Shown: piece after piece, positions 45,668 to 54,236 of the stretch
Numbering within the stretch: the first letter of the stretch is position 1
Layout: each line of letters begins with the position of its first letter
Source of the DNA: Bradyrhizobium sp. AZCC 1610
Lineage (GTDB): Bacteria; Pseudomonadota; Alphaproteobacteria; Rhizobiales; Xanthobacteraceae
DNA length: 64,000 bases
Direction: 5' to 3'
Assembly (NCBI RefSeq): GCF_036924515.1
Contig: NZ_JAZHRR010000001.1
Span: 7,349,001 to 7,413,000 of the forward strand
Program-made: the position numbers and the translations under genes
Notes under the pieces: model-generated
What the model saw: only the letters and a program-made list of their open reading frames with translations
The model's database searches: none
Told to the model about the DNA's origin: nothing

Positions 45668-46304
45668 CACCCGTCACGCTGCGGAATTCCTTCGCTTCCG
45701 GGTCGAGCACGAACAGCGAGCCTTCGGCGACGCCGAAATAGGCGCCGTGCAATTCCATCTCGCCGCGCTCGACGCGGCTGCGCACGAACGGAAACGTCAT
45801 CAGGTTTTCGAGGCTGCGGAATACCGCGGCCTTCTCGATCCGCGTAGTGAAATCCTGCCGGGTCTCGTGCTCGCGCTGGCCGACCTTTTCGCCCGGCTTG
45901 ATGAACATCGCCATCCAGCGGCCGATGAAGTCGCCCGGCGACAGCGGGTCGATATCGTCGATGAAGGCGCGGATGCCGCCGCATTGCGCGTGGCCGAGCA
46001 CCACGATGTGCTTTATGCGCAGCACCTGCACCGCGTATTCCAGTGCCGCGGAGACACCATGAGCGCCGCCGTCCGGCTGGAAAACCGGCACCAGATTGGC
46101 GACGTTGCGCACCACGAAAAGTTCACCGGGGCCGGCGTCGAAAATCACTTCCGGCGAGACGCGCGAATCGCAGCAGCCGATCACCATCACAGCCGGCGAC
46201 TGGCCGCGCTCGGACAGTTCCCGGTAGCGCGTCTGTTCGGTCGGCAGCCGCTGCGAGGTAAAGGCCCGGTAGCCGTCGAGCAGATGTTGCGGGAATGGAG
46301 CCAT
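45660..46304 (-). CDS. can: Beta-class carbonic anhydrase
   Basis: The 214-residue enzyme interconverts carbon dioxide and bicarbonate. Zinc ligands are seen in VIGCCDSRVSPEVIF (C44 and D46) and VVLGHAQCGGIRAF (His and Cys). ELFVVRNVANLV is the family motif before the second pair. In alphaproteobacteria, beta-carbonic anhydrases provide bicarbonate for carboxylases such as AccABCD. ATG 46304 is preceded by AGGA. It is convergent to asd and divergent to the CoA lyase gene. Confidence 0.94.
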   Translation of the reverse strand: MAPFPQHLLDGYRAFTSQRLPTEQTRYRELSERGQSPAVMVIGCCDSRVSPEVIFDAGPGELFVVRNVANLVPVFQPDGGAHGVSAALEYAVQVLRIKHIVVLGHAQCGGIRAFIDDIDPLSPGDFIGRWMAMFIKPGEKVGQREHETRQDFTTRIEKAAVFRSLENLMTFPFVRSRVERGEMELHGAYFGVAEGSLFVLDPEAKEFRSVTGGE

Positions 46305-46419
46305 GGTGTCCTGTTTGTATCGGGCATGGCTAACCATAAGCCGATGACGGGAACAAGGCTTTCGGACCCCGGTTTGAAATGTTAGGGCGTTGGGTTCAAG
46401 CCTCCAGAGGAACCAGCCC

Positions 46420-47298
46420 ATGATCCGACCGCGCCGCAGCCTGTTGTTCATGCCGGGATCGAACGCGCGGGCGCTGGAAAAGGCGCGCAACCTGCCCGCC
46501 GACGGCATCATTCTCGACCTCGAGGATTCGGTGGCGCCGGACGCCAAGGCGATGGCGCGCGACCAGATCGCCAAGGCGATTGCGGCCGGCGGGTTTGGCA
46601 AGCGCGAGGTGCTGATCCGCGTCAACAGCCTTGATACGCCCTGGTGGGTCGACGACGTCACCATGGCCGGCAAGGCGCGGCCCGACGGTATCCTGGTTCC
46701 CAAGATTTCAACCGTGGCCGATCTCAACGCCATCGCGAACCGCCTGAGCGACATCAACGCCGACATGTCCATCCGGGTCTGGGCGATGATCGAAACCGCA
46801 CGCGCGGTGCTCGATGCCGACAAGCTCGCGGCGGCATCGAGGGATTCCGAAACCCGGCTCGCGGGATTCGTGTTCGGACCCAATGATATCTCGCGGGAGA
46901 CGCGGATCCGCATGCAGCCGGGCCGCGCGGCGATGATCCCGATGATTACGCATTGCATCCTGGCGACGCGCGCGCACGGGCTGGAAATTCTCGACGGCCC
47001 CTACAGCGACATCAGCAATATCGACGGCTTTGCGACCGAATGCGCGCAGGGCCGCGATCTCGGCTTCGACGGCAAGACGCTGATCCATCCGAGCCATATC
47101 GAGGCCTGCAACGCGATCTTCACGCCGCCGGCCGAGGAGGTCGAGCAGGCGCGCAAGATCATCGCAGCTTTCGAGAAGCCGGAAAACGCCTCCCGCGGCG
47201 CCATCCAGCTCGACGGGCGGATGGTGGAGCGGCTGCACGCCGACATGGCCAAGCGCACCATCGCGATTGCAGACGCGATCGCGGCGATGGGGCACTAG
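46420..47298 (+). CDS. HpcH/HpaI-type CoA ester lyase (citrate lyase beta/malyl-CoA lyase-like)
   Basis: This 292-residue TIM-barrel protein matches the CitE/Mcl lineage. RPRRSLLFMPGSNARALEKARNLPADGIILDLEDSVAPDAK holds the N-terminal binding loop and a metal-ligand Asp. IRVWAMIETARAV supplies the metal Glu, FGPNDISRETRIRM binds CoA/substrate, and GFDGKTLIHPSHIEACN is the C-terminal motif. No citF or citD subunits are adjacent, so it likely acts on malyl-, methylmalyl- or citramalyl-CoA rather than in citrate lyase. ATG 46420 has AGAGGA upstream. Confidence 0.88.
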   Translation: MIRPRRSLLFMPGSNARALEKARNLPADGIILDLEDSVAPDAKAMARDQIAKAIAAGGFGKREVLIRVNSLDTPWWVDDVTMAGKARPDGILVPKISTVADLNAIANRLSDINADMSIRVWAMIETARAVLDADKLAAASRDSETRLAGFVFGPNDISRETRIRMQPGRAAMIPMITHCILATRAHGLEILDGPYSDISNIDGFATECAQGRDLGFDGKTLIHPSHIEACNAIFTPPAEEVEQARKIIAAFEKPENASRGAIQLDGRMVERLHADMAKRTIAIADAIAAMGH

Positions 47299-47307
47299 TA
47301 TCCATGG

Positions 47308-48096
47308 CTACTTGCCGAACTTCTCCGCCGCCCAGGCGTAAAGGCTGCCTGGAATTGGGGCCTGGCTGCCGCGGCCCTTTGGCGAGATGTGAAGGCCGAT
47401 GATTTCGGGATCGGCGAGCAGGCCTGAAAAATCCGTCGGCTCGAAGAACAGTTTCGGCTCGGCATGGACAGCGTAGAAGGATTGCTTCGACAGCGCATGC
47501 TGCAATTCATCCGAGCGGCGCGCGAGCGCGGTCAGCGCGGCCGGGCCGTAGATTGCGACGCGGATGTCGGAGAGACGGCTCGATCGGCGTCGAAACTGGC
47601 GCAGCATGAAGGTGAGGCGATGACGCAGCGCCAGCCAGTCCGGCGTCAGATCCTCCTGCTCCATCAGCTCCTCGAACGCCCGCACGATTGGATCATTCGC
47701 AGGCAGGTACAAGACCGAGTTGCCGAGCTGGCGCCGGCGCTCCCACGCGAAGTAAGGCTTTGCCGGATCGATCTCGATCGGCTTCAGCAACAGCACGTCG
47801 GCGTCGAGCCACAATCCGGCGCGCTCGGTCATCAGCCGCATGCGGAAAAAATCGCTGAATTGCAGGATGGTCCAGTCGCGCCAGCTTCCATCCGGCTCGG
47901 GCGGGCGCAGCCGTTCGGAAAAGGAATGCGGCAGGATCGCTTCCGCCTCGGCGTTACTGACGCCATCGGGCAGGCCGGGAAGCGGCTCGAAACTATAGAC
48001 CGTCACCTTGTGGCCGGCGGCGACCTGCGACCGCAAGCAGGTCAGCCGCAGCCCGTCGAGCGGGCCGTGCCAGAAGGTGACGACGTCAGGCCGCAT
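47308..48096 (-). CDS. Glycosyltransferase with DXD motif (GT32/Gb3-synthase-like)
   Basis: The 262-residue protein has the short-chain DXD glycosyltransferase pattern: VVTFWHGPLDGLRLTCLRSQVAAGH at the N-terminus, SDFFRMRLMTERAGLWLDADVLLLKP holding the DAD/DXD motif, then NSVLYLPANDPIVRAFEEL. These resemble GT32-like enzymes that add galactose or hexose to glycans. There is no signal peptide, so the acceptor is probably a cytoplasmic lipid or LPS precursor. The gene ends facing the lyase gene and starts before leuD. Confidence 0.8.
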   Translation of the reverse strand: MRPDVVTFWHGPLDGLRLTCLRSQVAAGHKVTVYSFEPLPGLPDGVSNAEAEAILPHSFSERLRPPEPDGSWRDWTILQFSDFFRMRLMTERAGLWLDADVLLLKPIEIDPAKPYFAWERRRQLGNSVLYLPANDPIVRAFEELMEQEDLTPDWLALRHRLTFMLRQFRRRSSRLSDIRVAIYGPAALTALARRSDELQHALSKQSFYAVHAEPKLFFEPTDFSGLLADPEIIGLHISPKGRGSQAPIPGSLYAWAAEKFGK

Positions 48097-48121
48097 CCGC
48101 GTCGCCTCCGCTTAACGAAAA

Positions 48122-48142
48122 AGCCCCGATGGGATCGGGGCT
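48122..48142 (-). terminator. Rho-independent terminator of leuD
   Basis: AGCCCCGAT and ATCGGGGCT form a 9-bp stem with a GGG loop, followed on the minus strand by TTTTTCG. It lies 26 bp after the leuD stop and 26 bp before the glycosyltransferase start. Confidence 0.8.
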
Positions 48143-48167
48143 CTCGTAACACGATCAGGTAACACGA

Positions 48168-48773
48168 TCACGCCCAGGCGCGCTCTTTCTTCAGCTTCGC
48201 CTCGTAATCGTCGATCGACGATTTCTTCTCCATGGTCAGGCCGATGTCGTCGAGGCCGTTCATCAGGCAATGCTTGCGGAACGGATCGATCTCGAACTTC
48301 ACCTTGCCGCCGTCGGGGCCGCGGATCTCCTGGTTGGCGAGATCGATGGTCAGCGTGGCGTTGGCGCCGCGCTCGGCGTCGTCGAACAGCTTGTCGAGGT
48401 CGTCCTGGGTGACGCGGATCGGCAGGATGCCGTTCTTGAAGCAGTTGTTATAGAAGATGTCGCCGAACGAGGTCGAGATCACGCAGCGGATGCCGAAATC
48501 CAACAGCGCCCACGGCGCGTGCTCGCGGCTGGAACCGCAGCCGAAATTGTCGCCGGCGACCAGCACCTTGGCGTTGCGATAGGCCGGCTGGTTGAGCACG
48601 AAGTCCGGGTTCTCGCTGCCGTCATCCTTGTAGCGCTGCTCCGAGAACAGGCCCTTGCCGAGGCCGGTGCGCTTGATGGTCTTCAAATACTGCTTCGGGA
48701 TGATCATGTCGGTGTCGACATTGATGATCTTCAGGGGCGCCGCGACGCCTTCCAGTGTGGTGAACTTTTCCAT
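48168..48773 (-). CDS. leuD: 3-isopropylmalate dehydratase small subunit
   Basis: The 201-residue LeuD pairs with LeuC (encoded at 51892) to convert 2-isopropylmalate to 3-isopropylmalate. Family motifs are [42 protein letters not shown] and [26 protein letters not shown] 48773 gives the normal length (about 200); more upstream starts are unlikely. leuD and leuC lie 3 kb apart on the same strand, separated by a zinc protease and small exported protein genes, so they are probably separate transcripts. Confidence 0.94.
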   Translation of the reverse strand: MEKFTTLEGVAAPLKIINVDTDMIIPKQYLKTIKRTGLGKGLFSEQRYKDDGSENPDFVLNQPAYRNAKVLVAGDNFGCGSSREHAPWALLDFGIRCVISTSFGDIFYNNCFKNGILPIRVTQDDLDKLFDDAERGANATLTIDLANQEIRGPDGGKVKFEIDPFRKHCLMNGLDDIGLTMEKKSSIDDYEAKLKKERAWA

Positions 48774-48856
48774 CGATCGCACTTCCCGGTTGAAGGGGGA
48801 CAAGGCCGCTGATTTATCGCGAATATGGCCCCGGCAAAAGGCCAATTTGCACAATC

Positions 48857-49255
48857 CTATCCTGCGGAAGCCTCGATCGCCTCCATATCGGCGTCCGACA
48901 GCCCGAAATGGTGCCCGATCTCGTGGATCAGGACGTGGCGGACGATATGGCCCAGCGTTTCCTCATGTTCGGCCCAGTAATCGAGGATCGGCCGCCGGTA
49001 GAGCCAGATCATGTTGGGCAGGCGGGCGACATCGTTGTTGCTCTGGTGCGGCAGGCCTATGCCCTGGAACAGGCCGAGCAGGTCGAACTCGGTTTGCGCC
49101 TGCATCTCGTCCAGGACCTCGTCGGTCGGAAAGTCCTCGACGCGGATGATCACGCCCTGGCACAGGGTTCGAAACGTCTTTGGCAGGCGCTCGAACACCT
49201 CATGCGCCATGGCTTCCATTTCGGCGAGCGAGGGGGCTTTTGCTTCGGTCCACAT
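48857..49255 (-). CDS. Small metallopeptidase-family protein (DUF1025-type, HExxH)
   Basis: The 132-residue protein contains the zinc motif [11 protein letters not shown] (H111, E112, H115) near the C-terminus, followed by the DADMEAIE downstream acidic site. Earlier segments are [31 protein letters not shown] and [16 protein letters not shown]. This matches a small, widespread family annotated as metallopeptidases with no known substrate. ATG 49255 lacks a strong Shine-Dalgarno; an ATG at 49291 would add 12 residues. It precedes leuD by 83 bp and is divergent from the exported protein at 49367. Confidence 0.8.
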   Translation of the reverse strand: MWTEAKAPSLAEMEAMAHEVFERLPKTFRTLCQGVIIRVEDFPTDEVLDEMQAQTEFDLLGLFQGIGLPHQSNNDVARLPNMIWLYRRPILDYWAEHEETLGHIVRHVLIHEIGHHFGLSDADMEAIEASAG

Positions 49256-49366
49256 CAGGACGTATTTAGCGTGTGTTGTGCCCGGGTGCATACAGGTTTT
49301 GCGGAGTTGACCTCGGCGCGCCAATCGGGGACCGTACGGGGGATATCAGGCGTGGGTGGACTTAAG

Positions 49367-49690
49367 ATGAAGCGGATTGTGACGGTCGCGATTTGGGCGG
49401 CTTTTGCCGGGCTCCTGCTTCCCGGGGCGATGGCGCAGGCAGAGACGGCATCGCCGAAGTTGCAGGTCGCGACGGCGCCGAAGGCGGTCATCACGGATAT
49501 GTCCGCACAGCAGCGGCGGCCGCTGCGGCGCGTGCCGATCTATCGGCAGGAATGGGCGCCTGACGTCTACCCGCGCTACAACCCCGGCCCCAACGCCGTG
49601 CGCGATTGCACCGCCCATTACGTGCAGGAGTACCGGCCGAGCGGCACGGTGATCACCCCGCGCATGAACTGCTACTGGCGGCCGGGCTAA
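49367..49690 (+). CDS. Small exported hypothetical protein (107 aa)
   Basis: A signal peptide MKRIVTVAIWAAFAGLLLPG ends near AMAQAE. The mature chain has QQRRPLRRVPIYRQEWAPDVY and a compact C-terminus with two Cys residues, NAVRDCTAHYVQEYRPSGTV and RMNCYWRPG, that could form a disulfide. No family name is known to me, although the Cys-containing tail looks conserved-protein-like rather than random. Start at ATG 49367. It is the first of a run of four short exported proteins that ends at 51515. Confidence 0.65.
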   Translation: MKRIVTVAIWAAFAGLLLPGAMAQAETASPKLQVATAPKAVITDMSAQQRRPLRRVPIYRQEWAPDVYPRYNPGPNAVRDCTAHYVQEYRPSGTVITPRMNCYWRPG

Positions 49691-49956
49691 ATCTTCCCGC
49701 TTTATTGTTCAACGCATTTCTTGCCGCGAACCGCGCCAGCTTCGCGGGGCATGCGCCGCTGAAATCATGATGGCAGTCTGCGCCGAGTTTGCGCGCGCGA
49801 CGAATGACGGCCTTCATTCGTTCATGTCCGTGGCGCAGTCATTCACACCCTATTCAAGTCGCCTACGTCAGTCTGTGAACAACGTCGCGGCGATGCGGCT
49901 TACTCGATCGAGCCATTCGGCGCAGGCGTGATCCCGGCGACCCAAGGAGACCACAT

Positions 49957-50211
49957 ATGCAGGTGACGAAAATTCTAGGGCTTGCGGCCGTTGGCGCATT
50001 GCTCGCGCTCACAGCCCCGGCCGAGCGTGCGAATGCGCTATCGCTCAGCAATCCCGGCTCCGCCACGGCGGTTCAGGAAGATACCAAGCCAGCGACGACG
50101 GAAGTGCACTGGCGACACCACCGCCATCATTACCACCACCATCATCGTTGGCACCGCTGGCATCACCACCACCATCGCCACCATCATCATCGTCACTGGC
50201 ACCGCTGGTAA
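49957..50211 (+). CDS. Exported histidine-rich protein (84 aa)
   Basis: Signal peptide MQVTKILGLAAVGALLALTA is followed by a short ERANALSLSNPGSATAV segment and TTEVHWRHH, after which almost half of the protein is His, Arg and Trp (HHHHRWHRW and HRHHHHRHWHRW). Such tails bind nickel, zinc or copper in other proteins. Metal storage or buffering is therefore plausible, but is an inference. ATG 49957 follows AAGGAG. It shares its ALSL...TTEV module with the protein at 50838. A terminator-like stem follows at 50240. Confidence 0.7.
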   Translation: MQVTKILGLAAVGALLALTAPAERANALSLSNPGSATAVQEDTKPATTEVHWRHHRHHYHHHHRWHRWHHHHHRHHHHRHWHRW

Positions 50212-50239
50212 GTGCTGCGACAGCTTGGCGCAGCTATCA

Positions 50240-50267
50240 AACAGGCCCGCTTCATTGCGGGCCTGTT
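50240..50267 (+). terminator. Rho-independent terminator of the His-rich gene
   Basis: AACAGGCCCGC and GCGGGCCTGTT form an 11-bp stem around TTCATT, with T residues and TTCGATTCG after it. It lies 28 bp after the 50211 stop. Confidence 0.75.
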
Positions 50268-50346
50268 TCGATTCGAAAGGTTGCCTTGAATCTGGCGAGA
50301 TTTCTGCCCGTTATTCCTGACATCGGGATCAACGAGAGGAGTCGTC

Positions 50347-50640
50347 ATGAAGAGTTTGATCACGGCAGCCCTTGTCGCAAGCGCGCTCGTGGTTGCCGGA
50401 CTGGCCGCGATCAGTCCGGTCGCCGCGGCGTCGCAGGCGAATGCGCAGCGTGCCGGCACATCCGACGCCACCGATTTCAGCGCGCACCGCTATGTCAGGC
50501 GCTACTATCGTCACTCCGGTTATTATCGTCCGTATTACCGTCCCTATTATTATGGACGCCCTGTCTCCTATCGGCCGTATCCCTATTCCGCACCGGCGCC
50601 GTTCACCTTCGGCATCGGGTTTGGGCCGCTCTGGTGGTGA
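50347..50640 (+). CDS. Exported Tyr/Arg-rich protein (97 aa)
   Basis: A signal peptide (MKSLITAALVASALVVAGLA to about AAASQ) is followed by DATDFSAHRYVRRYYRHSGY and a run of YRPYYRPYYYGRPVSYRPYP, ending PFTFGIGFGPLWW. No domain is recognised. Low-complexity Tyr/Arg/Pro tracts like this occur in many secreted Bradyrhizobium proteins, but function is unknown. ATG 50347 is preceded by GAGAGGAG. It lies between the His-rich and Gly-rich protein genes on the same strand. Confidence 0.65.
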   Translation: MKSLITAALVASALVVAGLAAISPVAAASQANAQRAGTSDATDFSAHRYVRRYYRHSGYYRPYYRPYYYGRPVSYRPYPYSAPAPFTFGIGFGPLWW

Positions 50641-50837
50641 GCGTGCACAAATCTGTCAGCCGCAAAAATCTCTTCAGCGCTCCTTTCCTGCGCATTCATC
50701 TTTTAGGTCGGCGCATTCATGGCGCGTTCACGTGCCTGTCTCTAACGTCACGTTGGGAGCGATCGCAAAGAAACGCGACGGGGACCAGCCGCAGAGCGGT
50801 TGAGGGCGCGCCGTCGCCGGTTAGGGAGGATTCATCC

Positions 50838-51515
50838 ATGTCGATATCGGATCCCGGACGCGGCCTGATCCGCGGTCTGGGCGTTACGGCTGCGGCGGTA
50901 TTCGCGCTCGCAGCGGCATCTCATCACCGCGCCGAGGCACTCTCGCTAGCGAGTCCAGCTACGGCGCCGTCAGCAAAATACGCAACCGACGGTCTGACGA
51001 CCGAGGTTCAACATCGCGGAGCGCCTGGCGGTGGGATGGGCGGCGGCGGTTTCCGCGGCGGTGGCGGCGGTGGTTTCGGCGGCGGTGGTGGTTTCCGCGG
51101 TGGTGGCGGCGGTGGTTTCGGCGGCGGCGGGCTCCATGGTGGCGGCTTCCGCGGCGGCGGGGCGGCATTTCATGGCGGCGGCTTCCGTGGTGGCGGCGCG
51201 GCCTTTCACGGCGGTGGGTTCAGAGGCGGTGGGATGGCGATCCACCGTGGCGGTTTTCGTGGGGGGCCCGCCTTTCATGGCGGCGGACACCGCTTCGTAC
51301 ATCGTCACGCGTTCTACCGGCCGCACTTCCATCATCGGCCGCACTTCCACCACCGGCGTCACTTCCACAGCCGCTTCTACTACGCGCCGGCCTACTACAC
51401 ATACCCGGCCTACTATTATCCGCGCCGATGCCGGATCATCTTGACCTACTACGGACCGCGCAAGATCTGCCGTCCGTGGTGGCGCCACCGCTATTATGCA
51501 TACCGGTATTGGTAA
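50838..51515 (+). CDS. Exported Gly/His-rich protein (225 aa)
   Basis: The signal region MSISDPGRGLIRGLGVTAAA runs to about HHRAEA. The mature start ALSLASPATAPSAK and LTTEVQHRG parallels the His-rich protein at 49957. Residues about 65-150 are tandem Gly-rich units such as GGGFRGGGGGGFGG and AAFHGGGFRGGG. The C-terminal third is His/Tyr/Pro-rich (RPHFHHRPHFHHRRHFHSRF) and ends RRCRIILTYYGPRKICRPWW. ATG 50838 follows AGGGAGGA closely. Metal binding or a structural envelope role are possibilities only. Confidence 0.7.
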   Translation: MSISDPGRGLIRGLGVTAAAVFALAAASHHRAEALSLASPATAPSAKYATDGLTTEVQHRGAPGGGMGGGGFRGGGGGGFGGGGGFRGGGGGGFGGGGLHGGGFRGGGAAFHGGGFRGGGAAFHGGGFRGGGMAIHRGGFRGGPAFHGGGHRFVHRHAFYRPHFHHRPHFHHRRHFHSRFYYAPAYYTYPAYYYPRRCRIILTYYGPRKICRPWWRHRYYAYRYW

Positions 51516-51532
51516 GATCAGGCTGAAACGAA

Positions 51533-51561
51533 ACAGGCGCCCGGTTCGGCGCCTGTTTTTT
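51533..51561 (+). terminator. Rho-independent terminator of the Gly/His-rich gene
   Basis: ACAGGCGCC and GGCGCCTGT form a 9-bp stem with a CGGTTC loop followed by six T residues. It starts 18 bp after the stop at 51515 and precedes the convergent small gene at 51586. Confidence 0.85.
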
Positions 51562-51585
51562 CGAGCGTGAAAGAATCCGGCCGGC

Positions 51586-51792
51586 TCACCAATCCTTGCC
51601 TTCCCAAGGCTTGATCTTCCAAGGGGTCAGCTTCGCCAGCCGCCACTGCGCCCAATGTTCCGGCGGCCAGTGACTGAGGCGCGAGGTTTCCTTGGCGACA
51701 GGCTGAAGGTCGACGATGCGCGGCGCCATGCGCCGCCGCACCTGCCGCGTCGCCTCGCTGATCATATCGACAAATTCAGGCTTGTCCGCCAC
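51586..51792 (-). CDS. Small hypothetical Trp-rich protein (68 aa)
   Basis: The 68-residue protein begins at GTG 51792 with GGGAG 7 bases upstream. It reads MADKPEFVDMISEATRQVRR, then a Trp-rich half: SHWPPEHWAQWRLAKLTP and KIKPWEGKDW. No transmembrane helix or known domain is seen, and it is presumably cytoplasmic. It ends facing the terminator of the Gly/His-rich gene and follows leuC by 100 bp in the opposite order (leuC is upstream on the other side). The start codon and Shine-Dalgarno give moderate support for it being a real gene. Confidence 0.55.
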   Translation of the reverse strand: MADKPEFVDMISEATRQVRRRMAPRIVDLQPVAKETSRLSHWPPEHWAQWRLAKLTPWKIKPWEGKDW

Positions 51793-51891
51793 GGCAGGCT
51801 CCCTCGCGAAGGTCTTCGCAAGGGATCACTCTGCGCTTTGCCTGTTAACGCGGCGTTTCCGGAACGCCTCGCTATCTAGACAAAGGGAACG

Positions 51892-53298
51892 TTAACGCCA
51901 CTCCCTGATGTCGACAAAATGCCCGGCGATGGCCGCCGCCGCCGCCATGGCGGGCGACACCAGATGGGTGCGGCCCTTGAAGCCCTGGCGGCCCTCGAAA
52001 TTGCGGTTCGAGGTCGAAGCGCAGCGCTCTTCCGGCGACAGCTTGTCGGGGTTCATGGCCAGGCACATCGAGCAGCCCGGCTCGCGCCATTCGAAGCCGG
52101 CCTTGATGAAGATCTTGTCGAGACCTTCGGCTTCGGCCTGTTCCTTCACGATGCCCGAGCCCGGCACGATCATCGCGTTGACGTGGGCGTTGACGGTCTT
52201 GCCCTCGGCGACTTTCGCGGCGGCGCGCAGATCCTCGATGCGGCCGTTGGTGCAGGAGCCGATGAAGACTCGGTCGAGCTTGATGTCGGTGATCTTCGTT
52301 CCCGCTGAAAGCCCCATATACTTCAGCGCGCGGTGCTTCGACAGCCGCTTGGCCTCGTCCGCGATCTGGTCGGGATCCGGCACGAAGCCCGAGATCGACA
52401 CCACGTCCTCGGGCGAGGTGCCCCAGGTGACGATCGGCGGCAGTTTTGCTGCGTCCAGCCGGATCTCGTGGTCGAAATGCGCACCTTCGTCCGAGCGCAG
52501 CTTTTCCCAATAGCGCATCGCGGCGTCCCAGTCGGCGCCCTTCGGCGATTTCGGGCGTCCTTTGAGGAACTCGAACGCTTTTTCGTCCGGCGCGATCAGG
52601 CCGGCGCGGGCACCGCCTTCGATCGACATGTTGCAGACCGTCATGCGGCCTTCCATCGACAGCGCGCGTATGGCGTCGCCGGCATATTCCAGCACATAGC
52701 CGGTGCCGCCGGCGGTGCCGATCTCGCCGATGATCGCCAGGATGATGTCCTTGCCGGTGACGCCGTCCGGCAATTTGCCGTCGACCACCGCGCGCATGTT
52801 CTTGGCCTTCTTCTGGATCAGTGTCTGCGTCGCCAGCACGTGCTCGACCTCGGATGTGCCGATGCCGTGCGCCAGCGCCCCGAACGCGCCATGGGTGGAG
52901 GTGTGGCTGTCACCGCAGACGATGGTGGTGCCGGGCAGCGTAAAGCCCTGCTCCGGGCCGATCACGTGGACGATGCCCTGGCGCTTGTCGTATTCGTTGA
53001 AATATTCGACGCCGAATTCCTTGGCGTTCTCAGCCAGCGCCTTGATCTGCTCGGTGCTTTCGGGATCGGGATTGGGCTTGCTGCGATCGGTCGTCGGCAC
53101 GTTGTGATCGACCACGGCCAGCGTCTTCTCCGGCGCGCGCACCCTGCGGCCCGTGGCGCGCAGGCCTTCGAACGCCTGCGGCGAGGTCACCTCGTGCACC
53201 AGATGGCGATCGATATAGAGCAGGCAGGTGCCGTCATCGGCTTCGTGCACCAGATGATCGTTCCAGATTTTGTCGTACAGCGTGGTCGGTTTGGACAT
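51892..53298 (-). CDS. leuC: 3-isopropylmalate dehydratase large subunit
   Basis: The 468-residue aconitase-family subunit binds the 4Fe-4S cluster through Cys residues in [14 protein letters not shown] and [13 protein letters not shown]. It begins [17 protein letters not shown] and has [22 protein letters not shown]. It works with LeuD in leucine synthesis. ATG 53298 is chosen; a longer ORF to 53313 exists. The next 444 bp upstream contain a palindrome but no clear gene, plus a 44-residue uORF candidate that I consider weak. Confidence 0.95.
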   Translation of the reverse strand: MSKPTTLYDKIWNDHLVHEADDGTCLLYIDRHLVHEVTSPQAFEGLRATGRRVRAPEKTLAVVDHNVPTTDRSKPNPDPESTEQIKALAENAKEFGVEYFNEYDKRQGIVHVIGPEQGFTLPGTTIVCGDSHTSTHGAFGALAHGIGTSEVEHVLATQTLIQKKAKNMRAVVDGKLPDGVTGKDIILAIIGEIGTAGGTGYVLEYAGDAIRALSMEGRMTVCNMSIEGGARAGLIAPDEKAFEFLKGRPKSPKGADWDAAMRYWEKLRSDEGAHFDHEIRLDAAKLPPIVTWGTSPEDVVSISGFVPDPDQIADEAKRLSKHRALKYMGLSAGTKITDIKLDRVFIGSCTNGRIEDLRAAAKVAEGKTVNAHVNAMIVPGSGIVKEQAEAEGLDKIFIKAGFEWREPGCSMCLAMNPDKLSPEERCASTSNRNFEGRQGFKGRTHLVSPAMAAAAAIAGHFVDIREWR

Positions 53299-53569
53299 GA
53301 GCGCAAGCTCCAAAATGAAATTCCGTGTGAGCGGTCAAGCGCGGATACGCGCAAGCAACGGACGTCGACGCAGCATCAAGCTGCGCGCGTAAGCTCAGAC
53401 GTCGCCGACGTCGCGAACCGTCCGAAGAACCGACCGGGCAGCCGCGAGCGGTCGTCGATGACGACGAGCCGGGCGGTGCCGAAGGCGGCGCTGGTGCGAT
53501 CTAGAACCATTCTGAATTTCTAACACATGGCCCACGGCCGCGACAATCGATCGATGGGTGGGCCGGTCT

Positions 53570-53660
53570 GTCATTGCCGGGCTTGACCCGGCAATCCATC
53601 ATTCTTGAGCAAGAGGCCTGTTGTTCCGATGGATGCCCGGGTCAAGCCCGGGCATGACGA
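53570..53660. repeat. Inverted dispersed repeat (GTCATTGCCGGGCTTGACCC family)
   Basis: GTCATTGCCGGGCTTGACCC, then GGCAATCCATC, faces GATGGATGCCCGGGTCAAGC and ends CGGGCATGACGA. It is a 91-bp imperfect hairpin. A second member is at 54985-55058. Confidence 0.75.
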
Positions 53661-53691
53661 GTCGAGCTATTAGATAGGCACTCCGCAACAA

Positions 53692-53719
53692 AAAAGCGCG
53701 GGGCAAAACCCGCGCTTTT
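53692..53719 (-). terminator. Rho-independent terminator of rplS
   Basis: AAAAGCGCGGG and CCCGCGCTTTT form an 11-bp stem with a GCAAAA loop; on the minus strand T residues follow. It lies 24 bp downstream of the rplS stop. Confidence 0.9.
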
Positions 53720-53742
53720 CGTCACATCCCGTTCGGGAAAAA

Positions 53743-54123
53743 TTACTCGCCGACGGCGGTCGGGCGGTCCTGCCTCTCGACGATGCGGGCCGACTTGCCG
53801 CGCAGTTGGCGCAGGTAATACAGCTTGGCGCGACGCACCTTGCCGCGGCGCACCACCTTGATCGAGTCGATCATCGGCGACATCACCGGGAACACGCGCT
53901 CGACGCCTTCGCCGTAGGAAATCTTGCGTACGGTAAAGCTCTCGTTGAGCCCGCCGCCGGAACGGCCGATGCAGACGCCTTCATAGGCCTGCACGCGGGT
54001 GCGCTCGCCTTCGACCACCTTGACGTTGACGATCACGGTGTCGCCGGGCCCGAATTCCGGGATCAACTTCGTCGCCGCCAATTTATCGAATTGCTCTTTT
54101 TCGAGCTGTTGAATGAGGTTCAT
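53743..54123 (-). CDS. rplS: 50S ribosomal protein L19
   Basis: The 126-residue protein matches L19 ([78 protein letters not shown]). L19 sits at the subunit interface and contacts 23S/16S rRNA. ATG 54123 is chosen because GGAG lies 8 bases upstream; the in-frame ATG at 54135 is less likely. It closes the ffh-rpsP-rimM-trmD-rplS cluster and is followed by its own terminator. Confidence 0.95.
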   Translation of the reverse strand: MNLIQQLEKEQFDKLAATKLIPEFGPGDTVIVNVKVVEGERTRVQAYEGVCIGRSGGGLNESFTVRKISYGEGVERVFPVMSPMIDSIKVVRRGKVRRAKLYYLRQLRGKSARIVERQDRPTAVGE

Positions 54124-54236
54124 TGAAATCTCCATCGGCGGCGCGCCCAGCCAGTCCGGCGCGGGCTGCGCGAACGTCCTACTATCCTGCCATTTGCACG
54201 GATTTGGCGCTCGTATAAGGCATCGTCGGGTGCTTG

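Larger units (their letters stand above)
53299..53742. other. leuC-rplS intergenic region
   Basis: No convincing gene occupies this 444-bp stretch. It contains the rplS terminator near 53692-53719, an inverted dispersed repeat (53570-53660) with the arms TCATTGCCGGGCTTGACCC and GGGTCAAGCCCGGGCATGA, and on the minus strand an open frame of 44 codons (53376-53510, ATG start) that is not well supported. Confidence 0.6.

Noticed and set aside
46305..46958. Upstream in-frame extension of carbonic anhydrase.
   Set aside because: It is antisense to the CoA lyase gene; the family N-terminus starts at 46304 with AGGA upstream.
50148..50837. Upstream in-frame extension of the Gly/His-rich protein.
   Set aside because: The segment overlaps two other exported-protein genes; the ATG at 50838 has a strong ribosome binding site and a signal peptide.
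51023..51270. Repetitive G-rich DNA resembling a CRISPR-like or minisatellite array.
   Set aside because: The repeats are the codons of the Gly-rich tract in a single open frame with a signal peptide, without unique spacers.
53376..53510. Minus-strand 44-codon open frame upstream of leuC, possibly a leader peptide.
   Set aside because: It has only a few Leu codons, no clear attenuator hairpin or strong ribosome binding site, and spans a region of unremarkable composition.
52333..53523. Long plus-strand open frame opposite leuC.
   Set aside because: It is the antisense shadow of leuC, a frequent effect in GC-rich genomes; no homology-like motifs and no start signal.
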